DNA of 64,000 nt from Cellulomonas fimi ATCC 484 (GTDB taxonomy: Bacteria > Actinomycetota > Actinomycetes > Actinomycetales > Cellulomonadaceae), in contig NC_015514.1 of the NCBI RefSeq assembly GCF_000212695.1, positions 2,914,001 through 2,978,000 on the forward strand, read 5' to 3'. Every line of letters starts with the position of its first letter. Positions within the stretch are counted from its first letter, which is position 1. Positions 40,082 through 49,314 of this stretch are shown here, piece by piece. The translations under genes were made by a program, and so were the position numbers. Under the pieces are notes generated by a model. It was not told the DNA's origin, did no database searches, and saw only the letters and a list, made by a program, of their open reading frames with translations.

Positions 40082-43000
40082 GTGACCCAGAAGGCGGAGC
40101 CAGACTCGACCCGTGCCGACTTCGGCGCCAACGAGTGGCTCGTGGACGAGCTGTACGAGCAGTTCAAGCGCGACCGGAACGCGGTGGACCCCGCGTGGTG
40201 GGACTTCTTCGAGGGGTACCGGCCCGACGACGGCGCGACCGACGCCTCCGACGGCGCACCCGCCCGCCCCGCCGGCACCCCGGCCACCACCCCGGCGCCC
40301 GCCGCTCCGACGCCCGCGGCCGCGTCGCCCGCCCCGGCCGCGTCGCCGTCGGCTCCGGCCCGGCCCGCCGCCGCCGCCCCGCAGCAGGCCGCCGCGCAGC
40401 AGTCCGCCGCGCCCGCGGAGCCGCCGGCCGTGACCTCGCCCGTCGCCACGGCCCAGCCCGCGACCGCGCCCTACGCGCAGGTCGCCCGCAAGCCCTCCCC
40501 GGTCGAGCACCCCGAGTCGGGCGACGACGTGCAGAAGCTGCGCGGCCCGGCCGCCCGCGTCGTCACGAACATGGAGTCCTCGCTCGAGGTCCCGACGGCC
40601 ACGTCGGTGCGCGCGGTCCCGGCCAAGCTCATGGTCGACAACCGCATCGTCATCAACAACCACCTCGCCCGCGGCCGCGGCGGCAAGGTGTCGTTCACGC
40701 ACCTCATCGGCTTCGCCCTGGTCGAGGCGCTGGCGGAGATGCCGGCGATGAACGCCTCCTACACGCTCGTCGACGGCAAGCCCGGCGTGCTCCAGCCCGC
40801 GCACGTCGCGCTCGGCATCGCGATCGACCTCGCCAAGCCGGACGGCACCCGCCAGCTGCTCGTCCCGTCCATCAAGAAGGCCGACACGCTCGACTTCGCG
40901 CAGTTCTGGACGGCGTACGAGGACGTCGTGCGGCGCGCGCGCGGCGGCAAGCTCACGGTCGACGACTTCGCCGGCACGACCATCTCGCTGACCAACCCGG
41001 GCACGATCGGCACGGTCCACTCGGTCCCCCGGCTCATGCAGGGCCAGGGCACGATCGTCGGCGTCGGCGCCATGGACTACCCGGCGGAGTTCGCGGGCAC
41101 GTCCGAGGACCGCCTCAACGCGATGGGCGTCTCCAAGGTCCTCACGCTCACGAGCACGTACGACCACCGCATCATCCAGGGCGCGCAGTCGGGCGACTTC
41201 CTGCGCATCCTCGGCCTCAAGCTGCTCGGCGAGGACAACTTCTACGACCGCGTCTTCGCGGCGCTGCGCGTGCCCTACGAGCCCGTGCGCTGGGTGCGGG
41301 ACACCTCGAACGACCCCGACGCGGAGGCGATGAAGCCCGCGCGCATCGGCGAGCTCATCCACGCCTACCGCTCGCGCGGACACCTCATGGCGGACACCGA
41401 CCCGCTCGCCTACCGCCAGCGCAAGCACCCCGACCTGGACGTGCAGAACCACGGCCTGACGCTGTGGGACCTCGACCGCACGTTCCCGACCGGCGGGTTC
41501 ACCGGCAAGCCCCGTGCGCGTCTGCGCGACGTGCTCGGCCTGCTGCGCGACTCGTACTGCCGCAGCATCGGCGTCGAGTACATGCACCTGCAGGACCCGC
41601 GGCAGCGCCGCTGGCTCCAGGAGCGTCTGGAGTCCGGGTACGCGCGCACGCGCCGCGAGGACCAGCTGCGCATCCTGCGCCGGCTCAACGCCGCCGAGGC
41701 GTTCGAGACGTTCCTGCAGACGAAGTACGTGGGCCAGAAGCGCTTCTCGCTCGAGGGCGGCGAGTCCGTCATCGCGCTGCTCGACGCGATCCTGTCCAAG
41801 GCCGCCAACTCGGGCCTCGACGAGGTCGGCATCGGCATGGCGCACCGCGGGCGGCTCAACGTGCTCGCCAACATCGCGGGCAAGTCGTACGCGCAGATCT
41901 TCAGCGAGTTCGAGGGCAACCAGGACCCGAAGTCGGTGCAGGGCTCGGGCGACGTGAAGTACCACCTCGGCACCGAGGGCGCGTTCACCGCCGAGTCGGG
42001 CGCGACCACGCAGGTCTACCTCGCCGCGAACCCGTCGCACCTCGAGGCGGTCGACCCGGTGCTCGAGGGCATCGTGCGCGCCAAGCAGGACCGCATCGAC
42101 CTCGGCGGGGACGGCTTCTCCGTGCTGCCGATCCTCATCCACGGCGACGCGGCCTTCGCCGGCCAGGGCGTGGTGTTCGAGACGCTCAACCTCGCGCAGC
42201 TCCGCGGCTACCGCACGGGCGGCACGATCCACGTCATCATCAACAACCAGGTCGGGTTCACCACGGGCCCGTCGTCGTCGCGCTCCTCGCAGTACGCGAC
42301 CGACGTGGTCAAGGGCCTGCAGGTGCCGGTGTTCCACGTCAACGGGGACGACCCCGAGGCGTGCGTGCGCGTCGCCGAGCTCGCGTTCGAGTACCGCGAG
42401 CAGTTCGACCGCGACGTCGTCATCGACATGCTCTGCTACCGCCGCCGCGGTCACAACGAGGGCGACGACCCGTCGATGACGCAGCCGCTCATGTACAACC
42501 TCATCGAGGCCAAGCGCTCGGTGCGCAAGCTCTACACCGAGACGCTCGTGGCGCGCGGCGACATCACGCTCGCCGAGGCCGAGCAGGCGCTGCAGGACTA
42601 CCAGCAGCAGCTCGAGCGGGTGTTCGCGGAGACGCGCGAGGACGGCTGGACGCCCCCGCCGGCGGACTCCGAGACCGTCGCGGGCCTGGAGCGGCCGGAG
42701 TCCCAGCTCGAGGACGCGGGCGTCATGGTCGGCTGGAAGACGGCCGTCGACGTCTCGACGCTCGAGCGCATCGGCCGCGCGCACGTGCGCCCGCCCGAGG
42801 GCTTCACGGTCCACCCCAAGCTGCAGCAGCTGCTGGCCAAGCGTGAGCAGATGTCGCGCGAGGGCGGCATCGACTGGGGCTTCGGCGAGCTGCTCGCGTT
42901 CGGCTCGCTGCTCATCGAGGGCACCCCCGTGCGCCTCGCGGGGCAGGACTCGCGCCGCGGCACGTTCGTCCAGCGGCACGCCGTCTTCCACGACCGGGAG

Positions 43001-43891
43001 ACGGGCGCCGAGTGGACGCCGCTGCTCTACCTGTCGGCGGACCAGGCGAAGTTCTGGGTGTACGACTCCTCGCTCTCGGAGTACGCCGCGCTGGGGTTCG
43101 AGTACGGCTACTCCGTCGAGCGCCCCGACGCGCTCGTGCTGTGGGAGGCGCAGTTCGGCGACTTCGTCAACGGCGCGCAGACGGTCATCGACGAGTTCAT
43201 CTCCTCCGCCGAGCAGAAGTGGGGCCAGCGCTCGTCCGTCGTGCTGCTGCTCCCCCACGGCTACGAGGGCCAGGGGCCGGACCACTCGTCCGCGCGCATC
43301 GAGCGGTTCCTCCAGCTCGCCGCCGAGGACAACATGGTCATCGCGCAGCCGTCGACGCCCGCGTCGCACTTCCACCTGCTGCGCCGCCAGGCCTACCACC
43401 GCCCGCGCAAGCCGCTCGTGGTGTTCACGCCGAAGTCGATGCTGCGCCTCAAGGCCGCGTCGTCGGCCGTCGAGGACTTCACGACGGGGACGTTCCGGCC
43501 GGTCATCGGCGACGACCTCGCGGCGGCCAAGGCCGGGCAGGTCACGCGCGTGCTGCTGTGCTCCGGCAAGGTCTACTGGGACCTGCTCGCGGAGCGTGTG
43601 AAGAGCGGCGACGAGCAGACCGCGATCCTGCGGCTCGAGCAGCTGTACCCGCTCGACGAGGACGCGCTGCGCGAGGCCCTCGCGCCGTACGGCGACGCCG
43701 AGCTGGTGTGGGTGCAGGACGAGCCGCGCAACCAGGGCCCGTGGACGTTCCTGTCGGCGCACCTGCCCGAGCTCGTCGGCCGCCCGCTGCGCGCGGTGTC
43801 CCGCCCCGAGTCCGCGTCGCCCGCGGCCGGCTCGGCGAAGATGCACCAGGCCCAGCAGGCCGAGCTCGTCTCGCAGGCCTTCGCGCGCTGA
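40082..43891 (+). CDS. kgd: Multifunctional 2-oxoglutarate decarboxylase/dehydrogenase E1-E2 (Kgd)
   Basis: This large TCA-cycle enzyme (1269 aa) combines an E2-type succinyltransferase domain with a thiamin-diphosphate E1 domain, as in mycobacterial Kgd/SucA. A short N-terminal helix (Asn-Glu-Trp-Leu-Val-Asp-Glu-Leu-Tyr) leads into a Pro/Ala linker at ~50-120. The acyltransferase domain runs to ~375 with Tyr-Asp-His-Arg-Ile-Ile-Gln-Gly. The E1 domain shows Gly-Met-Ala-His-Arg-Gly-Arg-Leu-Asn and Asn-Asn-Gln-Val-Gly-Phe-Thr-Thr. There is no lipoyl domain. GTG 40082 is chosen because the likely -10 box at 40014 lies on top of the alternative ATG 40016. A strong hairpin follows. Confidence 0.95.
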   Translation: MTQKAEPDSTRADFGANEWLVDELYEQFKRDRNAVDPAWWDFFEGYRPDDGATDASDGAPARPAGTPATTPAPAAPTPAAASPAPAASPSAPARPAAAAPQQAAAQQSAAPAEPPAVTSPVATAQPATAPYAQVARKPSPVEHPESGDDVQKLRGPAARVVTNMESSLEVPTATSVRAVPAKLMVDNRIVINNHLARGRGGKVSFTHLIGFALVEALAEMPAMNASYTLVDGKPGVLQPAHVALGIAIDLAKPDGTRQLLVPSIKKADTLDFAQFWTAYEDVVRRARGGKLTVDDFAGTTISLTNPGTIGTVHSVPRLMQGQGTIVGVGAMDYPAEFAGTSEDRLNAMGVSKVLTLTSTYDHRIIQGAQSGDFLRILGLKLLGEDNFYDRVFAALRVPYEPVRWVRDTSNDPDAEAMKPARIGELIHAYRSRGHLMADTDPLAYRQRKHPDLDVQNHGLTLWDLDRTFPTGGFTGKPRARLRDVLGLLRDSYCRSIGVEYMHLQDPRQRRWLQERLESGYARTRREDQLRILRRLNAAEAFETFLQTKYVGQKRFSLEGGESVIALLDAILSKAANSGLDEVGIGMAHRGRLNVLANIAGKSYAQIFSEFEGNQDPKSVQGSGDVKYHLGTEGAFTAESGATTQVYLAANPSHLEAVDPVLEGIVRAKQDRIDLGGDGFSVLPILIHGDAAFAGQGVVFETLNLAQLRGYRTGGTIHVIINNQVGFTTGPSSSRSSQYATDVVKGLQVPVFHVNGDDPEACVRVAELAFEYREQFDRDVVIDMLCYRRRGHNEGDDPSMTQPLMYNLIEAKRSVRKLYTETLVARGDITLAEAEQALQDYQQQLERVFAETREDGWTPPPADSETVAGLERPESQLEDAGVMVGWKTAVDVSTLERIGRAHVRPPEGFTVHPKLQQLLAKREQMSREGGIDWGFGELLAFGSLLIEGTPVRLAGQDSRRGTFVQRHAVFHDRETGAEWTPLLYLSADQAKFWVYDSSLSEYAALGFEYGYSVERPDALVLWEAQFGDFVNGAQTVIDEFISSAEQKWGQRSSVVLLLPHGYEGQGPDHSSARIERFLQLAAEDNMVIAQPSTPASHFHLLRRQAYHRPRKPLVVFTPKSMLRLKAASSAVEDFTTGTFRPVIGDDLAAAKAGQVTRVLLCSGKVYWDLLAERVKSGDEQTAILRLEQLYPLDEDALREALAPYGDAELVWVQDEPRNQGPWTFLSAHLPELVGRPLRAVSRPESASPAAGSAKMHQAQQAELVSQAFAR

Positions 43892-43900
43892 CGACGACCG

Positions 43901-43938
43901 ACGCCCCCAGGACGAGCCCACGGCCGTCCTGGGGGCGT
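43901..43938. terminator. Strong hairpin terminator
   Basis: The 14-bp perfect stem ACGCCCCCAGGACG / CGTCCTGGGGGCGT with a 10-base loop starts 9 bases after the kgd stop, between it and the converging GlxA-type gene. It probably acts on both strands. Confidence 0.87.
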
Positions 43939-43975
43939 CGTCGTGCGTGCGGGGCCGGCCGTCCGCCGAGCCGCG

Positions 43976-44932
43976 TCAGGCGACGGGCTGGGGCACCGCG
44001 AACGTCCGGCGGTAGGACTGCGGGCTCGTGCCGAGCGTGCGCGCGAAGTGGTGGCGCAGGACGGCGGCCGTCCCGAAGCCGCACAGGCGCGCGATCTCCT
44101 CGACCGTCGCGTCGGAACGCTCGAGCATCTCCTGCGCGCGCACGAGGCGCTGCCGCGTGATCCAGGCCGCGGGCGTCGTCCCGGTCTCGGCCTTGAACCG
44201 GCGGGCGAAGGTCCGCTCGGAGACGAACGCGCGCGCAGCGAGCTCGGGCACCGTGAGGTCCTGCTCGAGGTTCTCGACCATCCACGCGAGCAGCGGCGCG
44301 AGCGTGTCGGCGTCGCACGGCAGGGGCGTGTCGACGTACTGCGCCTGACCGCCGTCACGGTGGGGCGGGACGACCATGCGGCGCGCGACGGCGGACGCCA
44401 TCGCCGCGCCGAGCTCGCGGCGCACGAGGTGCAGGCACGCGTCGATCCCGGCCGCGGTGCCGGCGCTGGTGATGACGCGGTCGTCGTCGACGTAGAGCAC
44501 GGCCGGGTCGATCACGGCGCGCGGGAAGCGGCGCGCGAGCTGGTCCGTGTACATCCAGTGCGTGGTGCACCGGCGCCCGTCGAGCAGGCCGGCCTCCCCG
44601 AGCGCGAACGCCCCGCTGCAGATGCTCATGATCCAGGCGCCGCGGGCGTGCGCGCGGCGCAGCGCGTCGAGCACCACCTCGGGCACCTCGGTGGGATCGC
44701 CGTAGGCGGGCATGACGACCAGGTCGGCGTGCTCGGTGACGTCGAGCCCCTGCTCCACGAGCAGCGAGAACCCAGCCTTCGTCGTCACGAGGCCGGGCTC
44801 CGGCGTGCAGACGGTGAAGTCGAAGCGCGGGCCGCCGGTGTCGGTCCGGTCGATGCCGAACACCTCGCACACCACGCCGAGCTCGAACGGGGCCGTGTTG
44901 GGGAGCGTGATCGCGGCGACGGAACGAAGCAT
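43976..44932 (-). CDS. GlxA-type AraC regulator with DJ-1/PfpI domain
   Basis: This 318-aa transcription factor has an N-terminal class-I glutamine-amidotransferase-like (DJ-1/PfpI) domain with the nucleophile-elbow Ser-Ile-Cys-Ser-Gly-Ala-Phe. The C-terminal AraC double helix-turn-helix contains Phe-Val-Ser-Glu-Arg-Thr-Phe-Ala-Arg-Arg-Phe-Lys and Cys-Gly-Phe-Gly-Thr-Ala-Ala-Val-Leu-Arg-His-His-Phe. Start ATG 44932 is supported by a GATACT -10 box (44944-44939) six bases upstream. A TTG at 44968 is an alternative. It stands alone, and its target genes are not evident. Confidence 0.92.
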   Translation of the reverse strand: MLRSVAAITLPNTAPFELGVVCEVFGIDRTDTGGPRFDFTVCTPEPGLVTTKAGFSLLVEQGLDVTEHADLVVMPAYGDPTEVPEVVLDALRRAHARGAWIMSICSGAFALGEAGLLDGRRCTTHWMYTDQLARRFPRAVIDPAVLYVDDDRVITSAGTAAGIDACLHLVRRELGAAMASAVARRMVVPPHRDGGQAQYVDTPLPCDADTLAPLLAWMVENLEQDLTVPELAARAFVSERTFARRFKAETGTTPAAWITRQRLVRAQEMLERSDATVEEIARLCGFGTAAVLRHHFARTLGTSPQSYRRTFAVPQPVA

Positions 44933-45026
44933 GCCGCCAGTATCGTCACGAGCCTGGCGGGATTTCAATGGTCACCGTCTCTCCTGCCACTCGTGGCGCG
45001 CGATCGACGGTCGCAGACTTTCTGCC

Positions 45027-45200
45027 ATGACCACGTTCTGGATCGTCCTCGTCCTTGCCACCGCGGCCTGGTGGGTGGCCCGCCTCGTCGTCACCGTCCG
45101 CCGCGACGGCCTCGGCACGACTCCCCCGCCGGCCTCGCACGCCGACTGGGCGGACGCCACCTCCGACCTCCCGAGCAGCCCCTTCCGCTCCGCCGCCTGA
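45027..45200 (+). CDS. Small membrane protein, 57 aa
   Basis: This hypothetical single-pass membrane peptide starts with a hydrophobic helix at residues 3-22 (Trp-Ile-Val-Leu-Val-Leu-Ala). A basic Val-Arg-Arg-Asp-Gly segment follows, then a Pro/Ser/Asp-rich cytoplasmic tail. The positive-inside pattern and GC-rich third positions support it as real. It diverges from the GlxA-type regulator, and I recognise no family. Confidence 0.6.
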   Translation: MTTFWIVLVLATAAWWVARLVVTVRRDGLGTTPPPASHADWADATSDLPSSPFRSAA

Positions 45201-45320
45201 CGCCGCGCGGCCCGCCGCTCCGGGCCGCGCCGTCACGCCGTCGGGCGACAGGCCCACCGATGAGCCGCGTCCGACGCCTCCGCCCTGAGACACTGGGCTC
45301 CGGACGGCGCCACCGGCGTC

Positions 45321-45944
45321 GTGAGCGGCGTGGGCGAGAGCGAGGGCACGGTGGGAGAGCTGCGACTGGCGGTGGTCGGCGACGAGCTGGCCGCCGGCGC
45401 CGGCGACCCGAAGGGGCTCGGCTGGGTCGGCCGCGTCGTCGCCCGCACCCCCGCACCCGAGCCGCTGACCGCCCTCACGCTCGCGGTCCCCGGGGAGACG
45501 ACCTCGGGCCTCGGCGCCCGCTGGGAGGACGAGGTCGGCCGCCGGCTCTCCGCGGAGGCCGACAACCGCCTCGTCGTCGCGCTCGGGCGGGCGGACGTCG
45601 CCGCCGGGCTCTCGCTGGCCCGCAGCCGGCTGAACCTCGCCAACATCCTCGACGTCGCGGAGCAGCGCCGGATCCCCGCGTTCGTCGTCGGCCCCCCGCC
45701 CGGGGCGACCGCCGACGCCGAGAAGCTGGCCGACCTCTCGGCGGCGTTCGCCGACGTCGCGCTGCGTCGGCGCGTGCCGTACGTCGACACGTACACGCCG
45801 CTCGCCGCGCACGACCAGTGGCTCGGCGACCTCGCGGCGGGCAACGGCGTGCTGCCCGGGCAGGCCGGGTACGGCCTCATGGCCTGGCTCGTGCTGCACA
45901 CCGGCTGGCACGCCTGGCTGGGCCTGCCGGACGACACCGCCTGA
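45321..45944 (+). CDS. GDSL/SGNH-like protein lacking catalytic residues
   Basis: This 207-aa SGNH-hydrolase-like protein reads Val-Val-Gly-Asp-Glu-Leu-Ala-Ala-Gly in block I, so the nucleophile Ser of Gly-Asp-Ser-Leu is Glu22. The block V region reads Asn-Gly-Val-Leu-Pro-Gly-Gln-Ala-Gly-Tyr instead of Asp-x-x-His-Pro-x-x-x-Gly-Tyr, so both Asp and His of the triad are replaced. The fold landmarks (Gly-Arg-Ala-Asp in block III and Gly-Tyr at the end) remain. No signal peptide is visible. It is probably a non-hydrolytic relative, and its role is unknown. GTG 45321 is the likely start, and a later GTG (45330) is possible. Confidence 0.75.
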   Translation: MSGVGESEGTVGELRLAVVGDELAAGAGDPKGLGWVGRVVARTPAPEPLTALTLAVPGETTSGLGARWEDEVGRRLSAEADNRLVVALGRADVAAGLSLARSRLNLANILDVAEQRRIPAFVVGPPPGATADAEKLADLSAAFADVALRRRVPYVDTYTPLAAHDQWLGDLAAGNGVLPGQAGYGLMAWLVLHTGWHAWLGLPDDTA

Positions 45945-45949
45945 GGGTC

Positions 45950-46033
45950 GGCACAGGCCGACCGGCACAGCCCGACCGGCACAGCCCGACCGGCACAGCC
46001 CGACCGGCACAGCCCGACCGGCGCAGCCGGACC
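45950..46033. repeat. 14-bp tandem repeat, six units
   Basis: Six consecutive 14-bp units GGCACAGCCCGACC occupy 45950-46033. The first (GGCACAGGCCGACC) and last (GGCGCAGCCGGACC) are variant and the middle four identical. It lies between the converging GDSL-like and PadR genes, right after the GDSL stop. Confidence 0.92.
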
Positions 46034-46101
46034 GCGAGCCAGAACGGCACGGGGCCGGCGCCCGCGCACCGGCTGGCGCAGGCGCAGGCGCCGACCCCGG
46101 G

Positions 46102-46710
46102 TCAGCGCAGCGTCTGCCGCACCGCGGAGAGTGCCGAGTCGAGGACCGCGCGCAGCGTCTCGACCGTGAGCTGCTCGACCTTCCCCTGGGCGTCGGCCCG
46201 CCGGAGATCGGCGCGCAGCTCGTCGCGGAACCGGCCGATCATGGCCTCGGCGTCCGCGCGCCGCACGTGCGACGCGAGGTGCGGGTCGTCGGGCTTGCCC
46301 GCGGCGTGCTGCACGGCCGTCGCCCGGGCCTGCTGCGCGGCGGCGGCGAGGTCGGCCCGCAGGCCGCGCATCGAGCCGCGCACGTCGTCCCGCACGGCCT
46401 CGGCCCTGTCCCGCACGGTCTCGGCGATGCCCTCCTCGAGCTCGGCGAGGTCCGCGCTGCGGGCCGCGAGCTCGGCACGTCCGGCGTCGGTGAGGGCGTA
46501 CGTGCTCTTGCGCTCCTCGTCGACACGGACGACGAGCCCCTCCTCCTCGAGCCGGGCGAGCCGCGGGTAGATCGTCCCCGCGCTCGGACGGTAGGTGCCG
46601 CCGAACCGGTCGGACAGCGCGGTCATGAGCTCGTAGCCGTGCTTGGGGCCGGACTCGAGCAGCGACAGCAGGTAGAGCCGCAGCTGCCCGTGCGCGAACA
46701 CCGGGGCCAT
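46102..46710 (-). CDS. PadR-family regulator
   Basis: This is a 202-aa repressor. The N-terminal winged helix (~8-85) has Leu-Arg-Leu-Tyr-Leu-Leu-Ser-Leu-Leu-Glu, Lys-His-Gly-Tyr-Glu-Leu-Met, and Thr-Ile-Tyr-Pro-Arg-Leu-Ala-Arg-Leu-Glu-Glu-Glu-Gly-Leu, all diagnostic of PadR. The remaining ~110 residues are charged Ala/Arg/Asp/Glu-rich helices, a long dimerisation tail. ATG 46710 shares one base with the DUF4097 stop. The promoter upstream of the pair carries motifs matching the ABC exporter promoter. Confidence 0.92.
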   Translation of the reverse strand: MAPVFAHGQLRLYLLSLLESGPKHGYELMTALSDRFGGTYRPSAGTIYPRLARLEEEGLVVRVDEERKSTYALTDAGRAELAARSADLAELEEGIAETVRDRAEAVRDDVRGSMRGLRADLAAAAQQARATAVQHAAGKPDDPHLASHVRRADAEAMIGRFRDELRADLRRADAQGKVEQLTVETLRAVLDSALSAVRQTLR

Positions 46711-47516
46711 CACTTGCCGGCCCCCCGCAGGACGGTGACGTGCCCGGACACGGTGCTGGCCTGCACGAAGCACGCACCGTCGCCCGTGCGCAGGTCGACC
46801 TTGCGCTGGCCCGGCTTCGAGCCCTTGAACTCCTCGCCGTCGACCACGAGACGGCCCGACACGGACTGCGCCTTGACCTGCACGCCCTTGCCCGCGGGCA
46901 GCCGCACGGTGACGTCACCGGAGACGGTCGACGCGGTGAGCGAGGAGCTGCCCGAGGTGACGTCGACGCTCAGCGCGCCGGAGACCGTGTTGGCCTGCAC
47001 GACGGCGAGGTCACCGGACACGGCCAGCTCGCCCGAGACCGAGTTGAGGCGCAGGTCGCCGCCGTGGTCGCGCACGACGATCTCTCCCGAGACGGTGTTC
47101 GCCGACAGCCGCCCGCGGGTGCCGTCGACGACGAGCGACCCGGACACGGTGGACACCGACGAGTCGGACACGACGCCCGCGAGCAGGCCCTCCGCGCTCA
47201 CGGTGCCGACCTTGGCGTGCACGTCGCGGGGCACGGCGATGTGCACGTCGGCGCGGTCCTTGTCGCGGAAGTTGAGGAACCGCTCGACGAACCCGTCCCA
47301 GCCGGTCAGGGTGAACGCGTAGCCGACGCGCAGCTCCCCGTCGACGAGCGTGATCTCGAGCGGCCGCCCGTCGACGCCGTGCACCTCGATGCGGGCGCCC
47401 GGCTCGTCGCGCGCCACGACGTCGACGCGTCCGCCGACGAGCTGGACGCGCAGGGCCTCCACCTTCTCGACCTCGATGATCTGCGGGCCGGCGACGACCC
47501 AGGACTCCGTGGCCAT
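46710..47516 (-). CDS. DUF4097 beta-strand-repeat protein
   Basis: This 268-aa protein contains seven or more repeats of about 20 residues centred on Val-Ser-Gly-x-Leu/Val-x-Val, forming a right-handed beta-solenoid as in the DUF4097 adhesin-like family. No signal peptide or membrane helix is visible, so it is likely cytoplasmic. The start is ATG 47516 with AGGAG 7 bases upstream. DUF4097 proteins are regularly found beside PadR regulators and ABC exporters in actinobacteria. A scaffold or sensor role is plausible but untested. Confidence 0.9.
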   Translation of the reverse strand: MATESWVVAGPQIIEVEKVEALRVQLVGGRVDVVARDEPGARIEVHGVDGRPLEITLVDGELRVGYAFTLTGWDGFVERFLNFRDKDRADVHIAVPRDVHAKVGTVSAEGLLAGVVSDSSVSTVSGSLVVDGTRGRLSANTVSGEIVVRDHGGDLRLNSVSGELAVSGDLAVVQANTVSGALSVDVTSGSSSLTASTVSGDVTVRLPAGKGVQVKAQSVSGRLVVDGEEFKGSKPGQRKVDLRTGDGACFVQASTVSGHVTVLRGAGK

Positions 47517-47530
47517 GCTGTGCTCCTGTT

Positions 47531-47569
47531 CGCGATATATCTCGTCTCCTTCAGACACGTTATATCGCG
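47531..47569 (-). promoter_or_regulatory. DUF4097-PadR promoter with paired operator
   Basis: CGCGATATA (47531-47539) and TATATCGCG (47561-47569) form an inverted repeat with 21 bases between. Read on the minus strand, the distal arm is CGCGATATAAC, identical to 38016-38026, and its TATAAC could itself be the -10 box. The proximal arm abuts the ribosome site. Confidence 0.7.
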
Positions 47570-47651
47570 TCTCGATCCCGGGCAAGCCCTGGGACGACGA
47601 AGCGCGCGACCCGCCGCAGGACGGGACGCGCGCTCCGGGGGACGCCGAGGG

Positions 47652-48740
47652 TCAGGACACGAGGCCGGCCTGGCGCAGCTCGACCGTGAGGTCGTGCGGG
47701 TTCGAGGACGCCGACATGGCCTCCTCGTAGGTGATGACGTCGTCGCGCACCATCTGGAACAGGTGCTGGTCGAACGTCTGCATCTTGTAGAAGTCGCCCT
47801 CGCGGATCAGGTCCAGCAGCGGCGGGCCGCTCGTCGGGTCGAGGATCACCTCGGCCGTGCGGCCCGTGTTGACCAGCACCTCGATCGCCGGCCGGCGCCC
47901 GTTGCCGTCCGCACGGCGCACGAGGCGCTGCGACACGATCCCCCGCAACGCCTGCGACAGGGCGACACGCACCTGCTTCTGCTCGTGCGGCGGGAAGAAG
48001 TCGATGATGCGGTTGATCGACTCCGCCGCGTCGATCGTGTGCAGCGTCGTCAGCACCAGGTGGCCCGTCTCCGCCGCGGAGAGCGCCGCCCGCACGGTCT
48101 CCACGTCACGCATCTCGCCGACCAGGATCACGTCCGGGTCCTGCCGCATCGCGGCCCGCAGCGCGACCGTGAAGTCGGCGGTGTCCTGCCGGACCTCGCG
48201 CTGCGACACGATCGCCTTCTTGTCCTGGTGCAGGATCTCGATCGGGTCCTCGATCGTGACGATGTTGACCTCGCGGTACGTGTTGATGAGGTCGACCATC
48301 GACGCGAGCGTCGTCGTCTTGCCCGAGCCCGTCGGCCCCGTCACCAGCACCAGGCCACACGGCTCGAGCGCGAGCTCCCCCACGACCTCGGGCAGGCCCA
48401 GGCTGCCCAGCGACTCCGCCCCCACGGCGACACGTCGGAACACCAGGCCGAACGTGCCGCGCGCCTGGTACGCGTTGACGCGGAACCGGCCGACGCCCGA
48501 CAGCGAGTACGCGAAGTCCGCCTCGTGCGTGTCGCGGAACTTCTCGACGAGGTCGTCCGGCAGCACCTCCTCGAGCATCCGCTCGGTGTCCGCGGGGCGC
48601 AGGTCCGGCACCTGCAGCTTGCGCAGCCGCCCGTCGACGCGCACGCGCGGCGCCGACCCGACCTTGCAGTGCAGGTCGGACCCGCCCGTGCTGGCGAGGG
48701 CGTGCAGGAACGGGATGACGGACTGCGTGCTGGGGCTCAC
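47652..48740 (-). CDS. PilT-type twitching motility ATPase
   Basis: This is a 362-aa retraction ATPase of type IV pili. Walker A is Gly-Pro-Thr-Gly-Ser-Gly-Lys-Thr-Thr and the Asp box is Thr-Ile-Glu-Asp-Pro-Ile-Glu. Walker B is Asp-Pro-Asp-Val-Ile-Leu-Val-Gly-Glu-Met-Arg-Asp and the His box is Thr-Leu-His-Thr. The retraction-associated Ala-Ile-Arg-Asn-Leu-type C-terminal motif is not evident. No pilin, PilB or PilC gene lies beside it. GTG 48740 has GATAAC six bases upstream (48752-48747), so leaderless; GTG 48758 is an alternative. Confidence 0.92.
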   Translation of the reverse strand: MSPSTQSVIPFLHALASTGGSDLHCKVGSAPRVRVDGRLRKLQVPDLRPADTERMLEEVLPDDLVEKFRDTHEADFAYSLSGVGRFRVNAYQARGTFGLVFRRVAVGAESLGSLGLPEVVGELALEPCGLVLVTGPTGSGKTTTLASMVDLINTYREVNIVTIEDPIEILHQDKKAIVSQREVRQDTADFTVALRAAMRQDPDVILVGEMRDVETVRAALSAAETGHLVLTTLHTIDAAESINRIIDFFPPHEQKQVRVALSQALRGIVSQRLVRRADGNGRRPAIEVLVNTGRTAEVILDPTSGPPLLDLIREGDFYKMQTFDQHLFQMVRDDVITYEEAMSASSNPHDLTVELRQAGLVS

Positions 48741-48880
48741 GCCTCGGTTATCGGACACCCGCCGGGCGGACTTGAGGACCCGCCGGATGTGGGACGATGG
48801 AGGGCAGTCCGGCCGGCGCACGGGTTCGTCCCGTGGTGGATCAGGACCCAGCCGGCACAGACCCTTTCGAGGAGACACCC

Positions 48881-48955
48881 ATGAGCAAGCGCGGCCGCAA
48901 GCGTCGTTCCCGTGCCGGGAGCGGCGCGAACCACGGCAAGCGTCCCAACGCCTGA
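48881..48955 (+). CDS. Ribosomal protein bL37
   Basis: This 24-residue, extremely basic peptide matches the actinobacterial 50S protein bL37. It begins Met-Ser-Lys-Arg-Gly-Arg-Lys-Arg-Arg and ends with the hallmark Ala-Asn-His-Gly-Lys-Arg-Pro-Asn-Ala. In mycobacterial ribosomes bL37 lies near 23S rRNA helices of the large subunit. A GGAG ribosome site lies 7 bases upstream of ATG 48881. The 140-bp region before it is shared with the divergent PilT gene, and a long hairpin follows. Such genes are often missed because of their size. Confidence 0.93.
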   Translation: MSKRGRKRRSRAGSGANHGKRPNA

Positions 48956-48981
48956 GCGTTCGGCGCGACACCGCACCAGCA

Positions 48982-49017
48982 CGAAGGCCCGGAACCCCGC
49001 GGGGTACCGGGCCTTCG
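48982..49017. terminator. Long hairpin terminator
   Basis: The 11-bp stem CGAAGGCCCGG / CCGGGCCTTCG is extended by inner pairing ACCCC/GGGGT. It lies between bL37 and the converging rsrA gene and would stop transcription from both sides. Confidence 0.87.
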
Positions 49018-49023
49018 ACGTGC

Positions 49024-49314
49024 TCAGGACGGCGTCTGGTCCACGTCCATGACCGTGAGCTGCCGGTGGATCCGCACCCGCAGCGTGTCCGGTGCGACCT
49101 CCTGGCAGCCCCGGCGTACGAGGTGCTTGACCACGACGTCGACGTCGTACTCCTCGAGGCAGCCCGGGCACTCGGCCAGGTGGGTCCGCACCGTCTGCGC
49201 GTCGATGTCCGCGAGCTCGGCGTCCAGGTACTCCCACAGCCGGTCGAGCGCGTCCTGACAGTTGTTCCCGCACGTGCCGGTCACCTGCTGGACCGACTCG
49301 TCCTTCTCGCTCAT
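49024..49314 (-). CDS. rsrA: Mycothiol-system anti-sigma factor RsrA
   Basis: This 96-aa zinc-binding anti-sigma factor holds SigR inactive in reduced cytosol and releases it when disulfide stress oxidises the zinc Cys residues. The ZAS motif His45-x3-Cys49-x2-Cys52 (His-Leu-Ala-Glu-Cys-Pro-Gly-Cys) is intact. An upstream Cys (15 or 19) supplies the remaining ligand. It starts at ATG 49314, overlapping the sigR stop by four bases, the usual arrangement. Length and C-terminal region match actinobacterial RsrA. Confidence 0.94.
   Translation of the reverse strand: MSEKDESVQQVTGTCGNNCQDALDRLWEYLDAELADIDAQTVRTHLAECPGCLEEYDVDVVVKHLVRRGCQEVAPDTLRVRIHRQLTVMDVDQTPS

Noticed and set aside
40049..43921. 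A 1290-codon open frame antisense to kgd
   Set aside because: High-GC coding DNA commonly leaves the antisense frame open. The predicted protein is Arg/Asp/His/Glu/Val low-complexity with no domain, while the sense strand encodes a clear kgd.
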